NCBI RefSeq assembly: GCF_014851395.1
Contig: NW_024040707.1
Span: 8,220,187-8,284,186, forward strand
DNA: 64,000 nt
Reading direction: 5' to 3'
Source: Micropterus salmoides
Lineage: Eukaryota; Chordata; Actinopteri; Centrarchiformes; Centrarchidae
Below the pieces are notes generated by a model, which saw nothing but the letters and a program-made list of their open reading frames with translations, did not search any database and was not told the origin of the DNA. Position 1 is the stretch's first letter. Every line of letters starts with the position of its first letter. The translations under genes and the position numbers were made by a program. Positions 1 to 13,880 of this stretch are shown one piece after another.

Positions 1-1035
1 CGAAACTAGGATCAGAGAACCAACCTTAAGAGATATAGACAGTCTGCCCATTGTACATTTTTAAATCAGTGGTTAGCACACACTAGGAAATGTTGCTTGG
101 TGTGCTTCCTGTAAGTGCAATATTTTACATTCAAGCTCTTTCCTGCCCCTTACTATGACGGGTAGCTTCACGCTTTAACTTCAGGGAAAGGTAGATGCTC
201 TCAAAAACTACGAACATTGTGGCTTTTTTTGAACATGTTGTATGACCTTGTTCACTTTGAATGCATTTCCACCTTAAGTTCTCTGTAGAATAAGTGATGT
301 GACTGGTTATAGTCAAGTAAGAACCTTGTTATTGTTGTTAGAGGGAAAGAGCGCAGATACACCAATGTAATATCTAAAAATGAATTCTGCTCTATTTTCG
401 ATACATGTATGTCAAAGGCGCTTGTGTAGAAATACTTATTTCTACTACTTATTTCTTAGTGCTGACATTCAGTCGGTCATTAGCAGAGAGAAAATCCAAA
501 ATCCCGTAAAGGACCAAATTGTCCAGTGTGATTATGTTTGCAGCTCTTTACGATCTTTTGCATCATCATTGATAAAAGTGTATTCCAGAAAAGTGTTTGC
601 GCTGGGGATTTAAGGAACACAAAACCCACCCAAGTTAGAACAGATGTTACCCTGTATGAAACAGAATAAAATGCTTTCAGTCACACAGCAGCAGTATATT
701 CCAAACAGATTGAAAAACTGTGCACGACACTGCTTTTACTTGTTGACAAAACAACCTGCACAGTGTATCTGCGCAGTCACAAGGATTGAACCAGCAAGCA
801 TCTGGATGATTGATGCATCACTCTGCTGATTGGCTTACTTACGCTTGAATGAGGCCTGTTAATGAAGAGACAACCCATTGAAACTATTCTGACACTAATC
901 TGGCGTCACAACTGTGCTATTCAAAGCTTTCTCTGTTTCTGGCAAATGACTGAAGACTACCTTTTTTCATTTATGTTGACAGTTAGCTTTGATGAATGAA
1001 TTTTGACTTACCTTTTTCCTTTTCCTTCGTCTGAC

Positions 1036-1064
1036 TCTGTCTGTCTGTCTGTCTGTCTGTCTTT
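1036..1064. repeat. (TCTG)n microsatellite
   Basis: A short tetranucleotide array of about seven TCTG units in intron 1. Confidence 0.9.
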
Positions 1065-2019
1065 GTTCCATCTGACAGCTTTGCAGCATAGTGAACCTCT
1101 TGCTCTTGTGTGCACTGCATCTGATACTTATATGGAGAATGAAGACGGATGGCATGCAAAACATTCAGTCGCTATGTGAGAAGCCAGTGGAATCTCGATC
1201 GAATATATGCGGTGTTGTCAGGCTGGATTTGACACAGTGATATCATGGCAAAGAAGATGCAAATTTGTGATACTCCGCCTCTTGCCGCTTTACGTCTGTC
1301 TGTTTTCTATTCTTCTTCATTATTCTCATTCAAAAGGACCCTACAGCAAGATGCATCCAATATGGGCAGGTGTTACAACATTTATCCTTGCAGAATTCAA
1401 TTACGGTTTTCCCGTCTTGCCTTTCTTTCTCGCTCTCATTCATCCAAAACCTTGCAACCCCTTTTATAATTTTTCATAACAGTGTCCCAATATCATAAAT
1501 CTGAGCCTATGTTCGTTTCACATGTTCAGCGTGATTGTGCCAGGGCAGGAGAGGAGGACAGATATAAGTGACATCAATCACAGGCTGGTTTATCACTTGG
1601 CTTCAGAAACATTGTACAGGGGAGAGCAATACTGCTGCTTCCCCAGTTTTTAGTGTCAGCTTTTCTTTTAAAGCCAGCTTTTTTAATCTCATCTGTGCTT
1701 TATCAATCTGAGGGACCCTTCCCTTGGCTGGTTTCTTATCTGACCCGGGGGTCACTGCTATTCCCGTTACAATAAGACAGCTTCATTTCAGGGTATAACT
1801 TAAAAGATGTTTGTCCTTATTTTGATGGTATTTCTTGACTTAAAATTTAAAATTGCTGAATTTTTATTTTAATTACAATACCACTTTGAACTCTTTGGAA
1901 TTACCTCAATTCCTGAAACATAATGTTAATACATTATGCAAAAAGATTAGCTTTGTCCATGTCTGTCAATGTATGTTATAAAATGTATACAAATGTATAT
2001 ATTTTGGACTTGAATTGGA

Positions 2020-2330
2020 TATCTGACTTAGGAAGTCGTGAAAACCTCGCCAACCCTGACCTGAAAATCCAAGATGGCTGCTCTAAGCATCAACAGTAGT
2101 GAAAGCTGTAGTAATATACTGTTTATTTCTATCTCATTAAATCAGTCGTACACATAGTACTTTCCAACTTACATCCGTGAACATAATACTGTGTAATGCA
2201 TTGTTATAAAGTGGTATTGCTAAAGTGGCTAGAGGTGTCCATCTTAGTTTTCCGACTTAAATCTGTTGTTGTACTGGAACACGGTCAACTCTGGTATGAT
2301 GTAATTTCCAGCTCTGACTTCCATCTTCTG
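2020..2330. repeat. possible palindromic MITE-like element
   Basis: The left part has gacttaggaagtcgtgaaaa and then ccaagatggctgc. The right part, read on the other strand, has ggaagtcagagctggaaatt followed by aagtcggaaaactaagatgg. These similar, oppositely oriented words suggest a degraded inverted-repeat element. The ends and target duplication are not clear. Confidence 0.3.
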
Positions 2331-5300
2331 AGGTAAATAGAATGCAGCATAATATGTTGAATATAGTAAAAAAAAGTACCTTCTAAACTTCAGCATGTGA
2401 CCATTTTTTAAACTGTCCTTTAATAACAGAACAGTTTTAGATAATATAGGACTGTCTTGCATCATTGTTTGCAAGCTTGGTGTTGGTAGAGTGTGCACAG
2501 TGTTTTCTCCCTTAACATTCTATTGCACCTTTTTTTCCCCAAAACATTCATTTCATCTGTTAATAGAAAGCCATCTTGGCAACAATATGGAAATCAAGTT
2601 AGTCTTAAAGCAAACTTTAAAGAGACAGCCGTATTTTCCCCAGGAGCAATCAGTGTTGTCTTATGATCTCTGAGGAAGATAAACAGCATTGCTGAATTTC
2701 CTCAATTTTTTCCATATCTAGACTGCTGACTACTGGAGTCCCAAATTTAGCTATGCTTTCTTTTTCCATTTTTGAGCTTCACAAACTCTTCCTCTTAGGC
2801 CCAGGGCAAGTTTCAGCTAACTGCAGGTCTTTTAAACAATGTTGCCTGGCCCCTCCCAAAATGTGTTTCTGGCTATGGGGTTGCTGAAAAATTTCAAGGC
2901 AATTCTTTCCATGCATACTGAATTTAAAAAATTACCCTTTTATTGTCTATCAAAGTCATGTTGCACTTTGTATTTACCTCTTTCTGAATAATTAAGACCA
3001 AATAATTCAGTAACAGACATCTCACACTTACAGTTGTAGGCATCCTGTTATTTTTGTGTGCCTGCCTCTCGGGCCTTTAATGCTGATGTGTATTTTGCCA
3101 CCACGTGAGTACAGTGGTAAATATGTATTAATGGCTTTGAATAGAAGGGAGTAGAAGTATGGTTGTATTTTGAGTTATTATGTCAATTTATGAATGAGAC
3201 AGTTCATCATCCACACTTTTTTTCTTTCCTATGTGACAACTCTGTACTCCAGAATAGAACATGTCTAGGGGGTCAATCATCTCATTTGGCAGTCTTAGAA
3301 GTAATGATAATAAAGTGAAATAAACCATACATTACAAAGAGCTCCAGTTGTCCCTGCCAGGTATAATAAATTTAATACTGAGATAATTACATTATTTATA
3401 GTATTTGATCTAAAGATGGTGAGTAAAGTTAAAGCAGGCCTGAGGACTAGAGACAATTAGTTAAAAATTGTTAACTCAAGTCAGCAATGAGTGATGCCTC
3501 AATCTGAGTGGCTGTGTGACGAAAACTGGACTAATGGCATTTCCTTCACCGCCTCTGCTGGCTAATTGAAAATGTATTTATTCTTCTGAATTAGTGGCTG
3601 CTCTCAGCTTTCCCTCCCTCCCTATTAAGAAGATTGCCTGTGAGCGTTTAACTTTGTCTGTCCAGTTAGGAGTGAAATGGTTTGAAAAAGAATAATCATC
3701 ATTGCCATGAGTTTGTGTCAGTGTGATTAAGTGGCAGAATGTCTTTGAAGTGGCAAAGTTTGATTTCTGCACATGTGCTGGCATTTCCCAAGAGGGGCTT
3801 TACTGGGGCAGAGCAGGCCAAGATGTTGTATAATGTCAGTCCATTTCAACGGAGTGAATTTAGTTTATAATTGCCTCTCTCTGTTCTGCCCTCTTCACTG
3901 GTGATACTGAATGAAATGAGGGAAATGGTGAAGTTACAGACATCATAGCGTGACCTTGGGTGTCTTAAAATTACAATTTATTTTTCTTGATAAACATTTT
4001 CTCGTGTATGTCCCTCTCCCCTTCCCTCTTCCTCTTTTGTTTGCTACAGTATGTTAACCAGGGAAAGCTTGCATAAGGAGTTGAGTGGAACAGATGTCAT
4101 TATGCATGCCTCTGTAGATTAGCTAATCACAGGCACCACCTGGGTGTTCTGATTGCTATTAATCCACTATTGTAATTGAAAATTAGGGGTTGCACCGCAA
4201 AAGCATGCTGTCTCTTCATCAGCCCTAATAGATTCCTTTCACCTGCTTCCTGACAGACTTGTCATTCACACTGAGAGCAGTTATACAGCATCAACCCCCA
4301 AGGTGCAAAGCTATGGAAATACTCAGTTATGACTGACCTAATTGTGATGATGGTTATTATTGTAGTGCAATCTATGACCATTTCACAGTGGTGTAAATGC
4401 AAAAAGCAGCATTTACAGGAAGGCAGGCAGGTGCAGGACTGATTTAGTGTTAAATATTCTTTCCCAAGGATAGTGAGGCTGTTGTGGTAGGTACCAACAG
4501 AAACATTTGTCATTAACAGTATCCCAACACTACAGAGTTTCTAGACAGTGTCAGCATGTTATCAGTCATTTCTAACTAGAGAGTAACATTTTTTTTGCTA
4601 TTGGCATTTGGCTCCCAGTCTTTCTCAAAGGTGACATTAATGAGAGCTTCTGACTGTGTTGTGGCTGGTCGGTTACCAGTGCAGTTTTTTTTAATAACAA
4701 TTCACCTGATCTACCACCTCAACGTTTTAACTTTTAGCAGGCAGCAGCAGTCCATGAGTTGCCCACTAATGGGTAACCCTGCATTCACACTGCCACAAGC
4801 CCAGTCCTCATCCTGCTGCCAGCTCTTTGCTCATTCTCCCATTGATAATCCTGTTCAGAAATATTCTCAGGGAAAAGCGGATTATCGTGCATAGTGGTAT
4901 GATTTTCCCTACAGTTGTATCTCATAGTTAATTAAATGTATCATTGGCATCCTCATTCTTTTCACTCTCTCTGGGATGTGTGCTCTAATAAAGAGACATC
5001 CTGTTAGAGTAATTAAGCCTAATGGATTGGCCTCACCTGGGAATTCACGCACTTAATCTGCTCATCCACCTGTGGGCATCTGTGTGCGAGTATGTGACCT
5101 CATATAGATGGTTGATTGGGTTATCTGTGTTCTTGCATTTGTTGTCTTTTTCTGTGAGTTACTGCACAAAAGAACACGGTAATTGCTTCTGTTATGTAAC
5201 ATGTTAAAAGTGCACAAACACACATACAGACAGATACACACGCAGAGTACAAGACATTTTATACCACCTTGCTTGGCAACCCATCACACAAACATTCATA

Positions 5301-8300
5301 CACAAAAGTTGCTTTTTATGAATGAAGACACTCCACACTGCACATGCCATTGTTAAGTGTTTTCTTTTAAGTGGACACAAACAATTTAAATGCCAACAAG
5401 GCATATCTCTCATGTGACAAGGCAATAAGTTACTGTTGGTATAGTTATTTATTTTTCCCCGAGATGGACTCTGTTGTGATCTTTTAAGCTGGTGTATAAT
5501 AACTACCATTTTCCTCTCAGCAAGCTCTCCAGAAGAAACCTCTAGTCAACACCATAATAATTAACTGCTGTAGGTCCAAAGATTAAAGATAAATCAAATT
5601 CACTGAAAGTAAACCAAGAACAAGTAAATCTGGTGGGATCCACAACAATAATTCAGGTTTGTATGTGCAGCTGTCACTCTGCACTTTCCCCCCATCTTTC
5701 TTCTCCAGTGCCAGACTTGTTTTTTATACCACTCGACATATAAGAGCAGGGTTGTTTTGTTGCAGAGCAAGACACACTTGTCCATGCTAAAAGATGGCAA
5801 AGCTTTCAGCTGTCAAAAGAAAGTTCGATGAGTGTGTGTGTGAGGAGAGCACATAAGAGCCGAGGAACGCTTGTCTCCGAATTCACTGCAGTGCACCTTC
5901 AACTCGAGCTGTGCAAGGGGGTGTTGAAGATGGACACAAGAGTACACCTACTACATATGGAGCTGTATTGAGTGTCCATCAATCCATGCATAAACAAACA
6001 TTTTTCCTCTACTCCTCCCTCCCACATTCTTGACCTTATAACTGTGTATATTGTTTGTTGCATTTTTTCATATTTCCTTATTTTGCTGTGTTTTACAATA
6101 CAGCACATCACATTTTTGGGTGTATCAGAAGAGCATTTTTGGTAAAATAACCCAGATAATTATCATTGAGTGAGGGAGTGACTCAATATGACCTCAAACA
6201 TATATTTCAACATGTCTCTGTGGTTATATTCTTGCATGCGTAGTTTGTAGGAGAGTCTTGGGGGTCTTGGGGGTTGTGTTTTGGTTGATGCTAGTCCTCC
6301 TGAATCAGTTAAATTCTTATTAGGCCTAGTCAGATCTGGCTCGCTCATGAGCCCCATTCTGTTGCCATGATTGAAACCATCCTGCTCTTTTTAAGGTTAA
6401 CCTCTCAAGGGGGTGACATTTCCTTTTGTTTGTTTGTGTGTGACTGCATGCCAGTATGAATAAGAGCACATCTCAGTGAGCCAGCTGGAACAATCGCACA
6501 TGGAATGAATCAGTCTAACAAATTCCCAACCCCCCCAGTGGAAAGCTCGGGTGAGCTATCTTGCTGACATCATACTAATAACAAAGACCTAGGGACCAAC
6601 AGGGAGAGGACTTTGCTCTACTCAATCACTTCTGACTGGATCAGTCCCTGAGCAACACAACGCCATGACTCATCCACTCAGGCTGGGTGTCATTATTGCC
6701 ATGGTCTCCGTGTGCACAGGCCTCTTATATTTTCAAGATGCTAATAAAGTGGCTTGGGGCTTTACTGGATCATTGTGACATTTGCCTGTGGATCTAACAA
6801 ATGAGTATGTTTGCGTCTTTCTGTACCACTGCAATGCAACCTACAGGGAGCAGTTTGAGTACACATTTGCAGAGTTGCTATTATGCACTGTTATTATGTG
6901 TATTTCCCCTATCTGACACTTACCTACAAACACATAAACAGATACACAAATGATCCCTCCACACACACTGCTGTGTTTATAGTTAGGGTGTTGGCTGACT
7001 CAGGGAGCCCATTTCTGTCTGTCTTGTATAACAGCAGCAAGCATGCAGATGTTCGTCTTGATTCGCTCCAGTTCACCCCCCCCCTCCCATTGAAATTATT
7101 TATTAAACATAACTAATGTCTGCTATGTGTTTCAGGCATCAGAGAGTGCCTTGAAAACAGCATGGGATAACTATTCAGTTGACATTCAGTGGTTGTAGGG
7201 AGGTTTTGCCTCTGATTCTCTTCATATCTGCGTCTGGCTGCTAAAGCCTTTTCATCTGCTGTGAGTGACTGATGTAACTGCCCTCTCCTCCCTGGATATA
7301 TGCCCAGCTTATTGAGAAGCCCCTTGTGTGTGCCTTCAAAGAGATACAGATAAGTCATGGACTAAATGTCAGTATCCAGTGGCCGAACAATGTACTGTAG
7401 GCTTCACCAAGCACATACCCGCTCAGTATGCGCTCAGTAACCCTTCCACCATACCTCTAACCATTTTCTGCACGCTTTTGTTTAGTTGCAGCCACTGGTG
7501 ACAGCAGGAAGAAAAGTGAAGGACCAGGCAATGACCTCAGCAGTGAGGTGTTTTTTGGTGATGAAATGTTACTGTGCCGGCAGGGATTATACTAATTACA
7601 GTATATTCAAGCTTTCAGTCGCAACTTTTAGGTCTACATGGATGAGAAGTCTTTAATGTCATGGCAGACTTTACCATTGCACTAAATAGGGTAATGCCTT
7701 AATCTCCAATGCTTGAGCCTTGAGGTAATAATACAATTTAATAGTATGTCAAACATTGAAACAGAGTTTTCACAGTGGGCATTTCAAAGGAAAAAGAGGG
7801 GAAGTAAAGCGTTAATGTAAAACCTTTCAATTGATGTTATTCCCCCTGAAAGCACGAGCAGGGCTGGATTTACTAGTGTTTTCCTGCTGCTTTGACTGAC
7901 TTCAATATGATGAAGCCACTGCCCCCTTTCCTCCTGACCCTCATGAAAGGAGCATCAAAGATTAAACTGAATTCAAAGGAGAAGTTGAGAGAGGAAGAGA
8001 GAAGGTGCAGAAACATGATGGTCTCTTAAACATAGCAATAATACAACAGCTACATAGTTACAAAGTTTTGCTCGAGTACAGAGGACACTCAAAGTACTAA
8101 TTAACATGTATGCAGCATTTTAATATTGTAGCTGGATGAGGTGGGGCTAATTTAAACAACTTTGTGTACCGCTGGGTATTTTAAAATACAAAAATGCTTT
8201 GTATCTACAATCTTAATCTGTACACATGCAATGTAACTATTAAAGTACTCAAGTTAGGTACAAGTACTTCACAATAGTACTGGAGTACAGTACCTTAGTA

Positions 8301-9663
8301 AATGGAGTATAATTATTTTTCACTGGTTGATCCAGCGAGCAGTCCATGTTAGGAAAACAGAGGAAAAAACAGCAACTTCATTAATACCAGTAACAATAAC
8401 AATTTTCAGGTACTTGTAATGAATTTATTTTAATGTAGTTCAACACTTTAATAGTATTTAAGCTGGAATAATATAAATCAGAAAAATTAAAGTAAATGTT
8501 AGCATTACAAAACTGGTTGGTGTTCTTGCTTGACAAATTGGTGTAATAATTAATTGATTAATCAACACATTTTTTCCAGCCCTAATGTATGCACATATAA
8601 CCCTGGTGTGTGCCTGTGTCAGCAGGATACCATTTGAAGATGTGTGAGTCAAGGATCAAGGCAGCATCTGGGTCAGCCCGACAACAAGAGATGTGCACAT
8701 CAAATCAGCAACTGCAGCTCCTTGGGCTGTGCTTTCCAATACAATGCCTTCTGCTCTGCTGTGCATATTATTAGCAGACTGCCTAAAACATCACTGCTGA
8801 CTACTGTAGGCCTTTGAAGCAAGCCTTAGAAACACATATGCCAGCCCATACGATCACACAACAACGCATACGAGTTTGGGAACAGAGCAAATACCTCTAT
8901 AGATTGTACCCCGCCCTTGTAAATCTCTCTTGAAACATTTCATAGCAGCAAATACTCAGTTATACTTCTGCTGTGTCACCATCACATACGTAACAGTGTC
9001 ATCTGGGTGTGTTTTCAGACCTCAGTCTCTAAGTGTGTGTTTGGGAGAGAGAGAGAGAACAAGATAGAGAGATATTTGTGTCCCCTGGGGTTCTCTCTGA
9101 TGCATCGGGTGGCATATTGTCAGTGACAGCCCAAGTTATTGAGGCTAAGAGAGCATCACTTTACTTGCTCTGCAGAACCGTAATCCACAGAGCTGCAGAA
9201 GCTGCTGCTGTTGCTGCTCCATCTATATATGCTTCCTCTCTCTCAGATCATTCAATAATACACTGAATCATCTGACCCCATGTTGCTTCGATCATTCTTT
9301 GTGATCCGCTGATAACGATGAAACCCTTTTTTCCCCTCTCCATATGATGAGACGTAAAGATCTATCATCTGTAGTTTGGAGATGAGGCGAAAAAGATTGT
9401 TCCGCTCTTTGATCTTTGTTTCTCAGTCAATCTCTCTGGAAGCTATCATGTGCACATGTATGCTCACATGTAATGTGAGTGGGTATCCGTTATCCACGGG
9501 GTTTGTGTGTGTACAGCAGGTGTATGTGTGTGTCTGTGGTAAAGATAGACAGACGGAGGTTTCAGACCACAGCAGTGGCAAACAGCAGCAGGCTTTTGAA
9601 GATACACACTGTAGAAGGGCCTCCACACAGATCAGCCAAATGAACAATGGGATGAAGAAGAAA

Positions 9664-9666
<3 letters not shown>

Positions 9667-9694
<28 letters not shown>
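9667..9694. repeat. (CA)n microsatellite
   Basis: An uninterrupted CA run of about 14 units in intron 1. Confidence 0.9.
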
Positions 9695-10579
9695 TACCCC
9701 TCCTGAGCTCTGCTCTGCATTATGTTAGCATTTTCATCCTGTCATTTTATCTTGTTTATGCCTTGTAAGGTGGTTAACCTCACTGACAGACCATAGAGTG
9801 GACCAGAGCTGCTGGTATATTGGAGCCTAGAGATGAAAGAGGAGCTGGTAGCTAAAAGACACTTACAAAAGCCTAAAGACACCTTTGTAAAAAATCTTGG
9901 TCTTTTCACCCTCTCTCCCATCCCTTCTCTTTGCCCTCTTCCTATTGGTCCTATTGGCTTTGTCGTAGCTCTGGAAATGCATGCTTGAGCAATGCCCTCA
10001 GCAGTAGTGGACAACAGAGATCTCCATGGCTCGTTTGAGTCTGTATTGCTGTATTGACCTGTTTTTTCTTTCTTTTGTTTGATAGTTTCTTCTTTTGCAG
10101 TGCCTCCCTGAATGGCATGTTGGAGACAGACCTTTGGCCAGAGCACTAGTCTCAGTGTATGATTCTGTATTGAACTGTATACTGTCGGAGGGGCCAAATA
10201 GAGGTGGTCAGTACATGAGTAAACCAAATCATTAATGTCACTGACAGAGTCTGCCTCATTGATAAATGAAACTGACATTGTCAGCTCAGCCATGTACATT
10301 ATGTATTGTTTAATATCTTACCAAAATAGCACAAAATAATAATGCAATACCTCAGGAAATTGAGTTATTAACCTTATCAGTTCAGGCTAGAAATAGACTT
10401 AAATTTCCTAGAATCCCAGAATAAACTAAAAAGACATGTCACAATGTTCTAAAAGGTGATGCCACTTACTGATGTGCATGTTATGTGTAATCAGGTAATG
10501 GAAGTCAACAGCCACACTGTGAGGCTGAACTAAGGCACAGCAGTACTGTAGGCGGTATAATATTTACAATCTAGCCGTC

Positions 10580-11010
10580 ATCTAAGTAAGTGTAAGCATA
10601 CTAACATTTGCTAATTAGCACAAAACACAAAGTACAACTAAGGCTGATGGGTCATTATTGACCCAATATTGGCACTATATGAAATGTTAAAGGATTAGCA
10701 ATGTTATTATTCATCTGTACCAAATTTCATTGCAATCTGTTTAGTAGTTATTGAGACATTTCACTCAAAACCACAAATGTCAATGGTGGAGCTAGGTGGT
10801 AAGTATAAGGATCAACAAAGTCCGTAGGATAGGCTACCTCACCTGGGAAACATTAATGTCTATCCAAATGGTTGTGCTACTAAGTGCCCACAAACCAATG
10901 GGTGACGTCACAGCGTCTTTGTCCACTTTTATACAGCTATGGCCAATGCATTTAATAGCTGTTGAGATATTTCAGTCTGAACAAAAGTGGTGGATCAACA
11001 GACTGACAGA
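10580..11010 (+). repeat. dispersed teleost repeat, copy 1
   Basis: It contains atttcattgcaatctgttta, gacatttcactcaaaaccac and aaatgtcaatggtggagcta, followed by aagtccgtaggata. The same phrases appear in reverse complement in the copies near 13.2-13.9 kb and 46.0-46.35 kb, so the three form one family. The class (SINE, MITE or DNA-transposon derivative) cannot be assigned from the sequence. Confidence 0.65.
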
Positions 11011-13189
11011 GCAACATTGTCATAATTAAACAAACCACAGTACATAGTTAGTGATTACAAGACTAGATTTACTACATAGTTATACCTAATTTCCACCACT
11101 AACAAACATCAAGGTCCGCTCTGGAAGGTCCTAACATTTTTTAGTATGGAAGACACCAGTGAGGGTCCCCAAACCCCTAACCACTTTAGCGGTGGTGGGA
11201 GTGTCCACTGAGCTGTACTGGACCTGAAAGACTACAAGTCAGATAGCAGAGCTTAGGGAGAGTTTTGGACATGGATAATGGGCAAAGGAGAGGTTAATGT
11301 CAGTCTTCTGGAGAGGGGAGAAGGCCCTGTCCACTCAGGATGACCGCAGGTTGGCTGTGACTGTTCTTTCACCTCCCTGTCTAAGAAAGCTAAGAAACCA
11401 AAAGGGACAGCCAGGACAAGAGAGGTTCGACCTTTATTCCAGCTTTTTGTTAAATGTCTTCCTCTAAGCCACAATAGGATTAGAAAGGACAATTTCAAGG
11501 TCACTTCTCACTGGGTATACGAAGCTTGAGACTTTCGTCACATGTAGTGACAGACTACCTTGAATTAATGTGAACTCCTCTCTTTTAGCAATAATTCATT
11601 ATACCCACCCACACACACTAGCTGGCTGCTCTAAAGTTGTAAGATTGTAGACACACATACTTCATGTATCAACATAATAGTTGTGTACTATTAAATGAGC
11701 CAAGAAAGCACAGATCCAGTTTTATCTCAAACATGTAACTAATGGATATTTAGTACAGTCAGCCAACAATAGCAGGCAAGCCATCCGGAGCCAAGAATAT
11801 ATTTCTGAATGCTGAGTGCTTTGGGACACCGTCTGTGTCTATTGCCAAGTGCGCTGATGATTATCACATTGACTATAATAAGCCCGCAACATTAAGCCTG
11901 CACGCAAAGTGTAGCAAGACCATTCCTTTCAATTATCTGCTTAAAGAGTTGATCGTGCTATTCTGCCAAGGGTGCAGCAATAATGCCATTGTCCTAGTGG
12001 CACAGCAAGCTCAAAATAGTATCATAAAAACTCACTTTTCCTCTAGCACCTTATCCTCAGCTATATTCTGTTATCGATAGGAGTTTGATACTCAGTGCTT
12101 ATGAATTCTGCTATTAAACATGTTGAAAAACTTTATAAAATTCTCTGTTTTTAAAAATGTTTTTTGTTGTAAACCCAGCAGACTGACCTTGTGTTTAGAT
12201 ACAATCCCACTAATTGGATTTAAGAGTAATGTATCTAACTTGAGGGGAGTAAAGAGTGATTGGGGACACTGATTGCTGTCATGTAACATTTTTCATCCCA
12301 ATGCTTACCTCTATCCACAATTAATCTCTTGGGCTCTGCAACCACTATTTGCCTTCACACTGACTCCTTTTTACTGGCAGCTCTAAGCTTAAATAGTGGC
12401 CATATGAGTAACAGAGCTTGTCGCAAGAGAGGAAAGCACACTAGACCTCTCCCATTTCCAGGGAAAGTGTTAAGGGGAGTGGTAGTAGTTCTACTACTAT
12501 CTTTTTCAGTGAATATGAGCATGGGTTTGTGGAATGAGACCATTGGCTGTGGAACCCAAAATGCCTCTCCGTCTGTGTTTGCTGCTCTTTAGAGAGAAAA
12601 CAAGATATGCCAGAATTGTTCATCTTGTTTGTCTCTCTGCCATTTTAAGGCAAAAGTGAAGAAACTGAGTGTCTCATAGATGCCAATAAACTGTTGATTC
12701 TCTCTCTGCCTGTCACGCAGAATGAGGCAGGACATTCTGTTACCCTGAGTTGCCAAATGAACATAACAAGGTGGCAATTAGCAGATGGCGGGGGCTTTCT
12801 CACTGTTTCCGGAGCTCCACTACTGTCAAAAAATTGCCTCATTAGACGCCCACTGACACCCCTGCTGGTGACATCTCTGCATTGCTTCCACTCTCATTTA
12901 GGAAAAGCATTGTCTATGCAAACCCATTGTAATTTAACTGCTGGTTTACTGGCTGCCTGGGTAAATATCTTTACTTCTAGTCAATTGCTTTGGCCCTGGT
13001 GAAGTGAGGGCATGCTGTTGCGCCAAGAAGTGAGAAGGGATTTAGCAATAGACTTGTCTTTTTGCTTTTGGCAGAATAGTTTTTGTGCCAAATTCATGCT
13101 GCACTGATAGTTTAACCTGAGTGCTATCTAGTGTGCATATTTAAGATGTCTATATTTCAATATTTCTCTTTACCACTAGGTTTACATTT

Positions 13190-13880
13190 AGGTTTTCTGG
13201 CTCATGACGTGAGCATCATTTTGAGCCATGCTAGCAGATGGCAATGTCAGTTGGTGAAATGGTCCACCATTTTATCCAGATTTAAATATCTCAACAACTT
13301 TTCAGTGGATCAAATTTGCTACAGACTTTTGTGGTCCCCTGAAGCTAAAGCCTACTGACTTTCATGATCCCCTGATTTTTCCTTTAGCACAACCATAATT
13401 TACATTTTTGTATTTATTTAGTAAAATATCTCAACAGATATTGGATAGATTCCTATGAAAGTAGCTACAGATATCCATGATCCCCAGTGAATGAAGCCTA
13501 CTGACTTTTGTGATTTCATGAGTTTTCCTCTAGCACCTGTAGTGTAATACTACAGCAGTTCAAAGCATTCACTTATCCTGTGAAAAATCCATGGTTCCAT
13601 GGTGCCCAGAGGTTCGCATTTATGGTTTTGAGTGAAATGTCTCGACACATTTTGATGGATTGACATGAAATTTGGTACTGACATCTATATACTTTGACTT
13701 TTCATCTAACATCACCTTTAAATTAAAACTTGCTAAGTGCTAATTATCAAATGTAAGCATGCTAACACGCTCAACCAAGATGGTGAACATGGTAAGCATG
13801 ATACCTGCCAAACATCAACATGCTAGCATTGTCGTGAGCATGTAAGCATGTTAGCATACTGACATTTACATTTAGTGTGC
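13190..13880 (-). repeat. dispersed teleost repeat, copy 2 (opposite orientation)
   Basis: It contains ggttttgagtgaaatgtctc, ttgatggattgacatgaaat, cctactgacttttgtgattt and ttttcctctagcacc. A stretch of repeated words (agcatgctaac, agcatgttagcat) follows at 13735-13865. These are the reverse complement of phrases in copy 1. The first 170 bp seem to be a second, more decayed unit of the same family. Confidence 0.65.

Noticed and set aside
380..613. 77-codon frame near the left edge, considered as the missing PDZ0 exon
   Set aside because: It has no GLGF-type loop and no MAGI N-terminal motif. The PDZ0 exon is not in the window.
8060..8640. Repeat-like stretch with many AGTACT and TTAATTAAT words
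   Set aside because: It resembles decayed fish repeats, but boundaries and class could not be set, so it is mentioned only in the intron 1 entry.
9742..10299. 185-codon minus-strand open frame in intron 1
   Set aside because: It is the longest frame not explained by magi3 or a transposon, but it has no recognisable domain, its composition looks like intron, and it has no splice or neighbour support.
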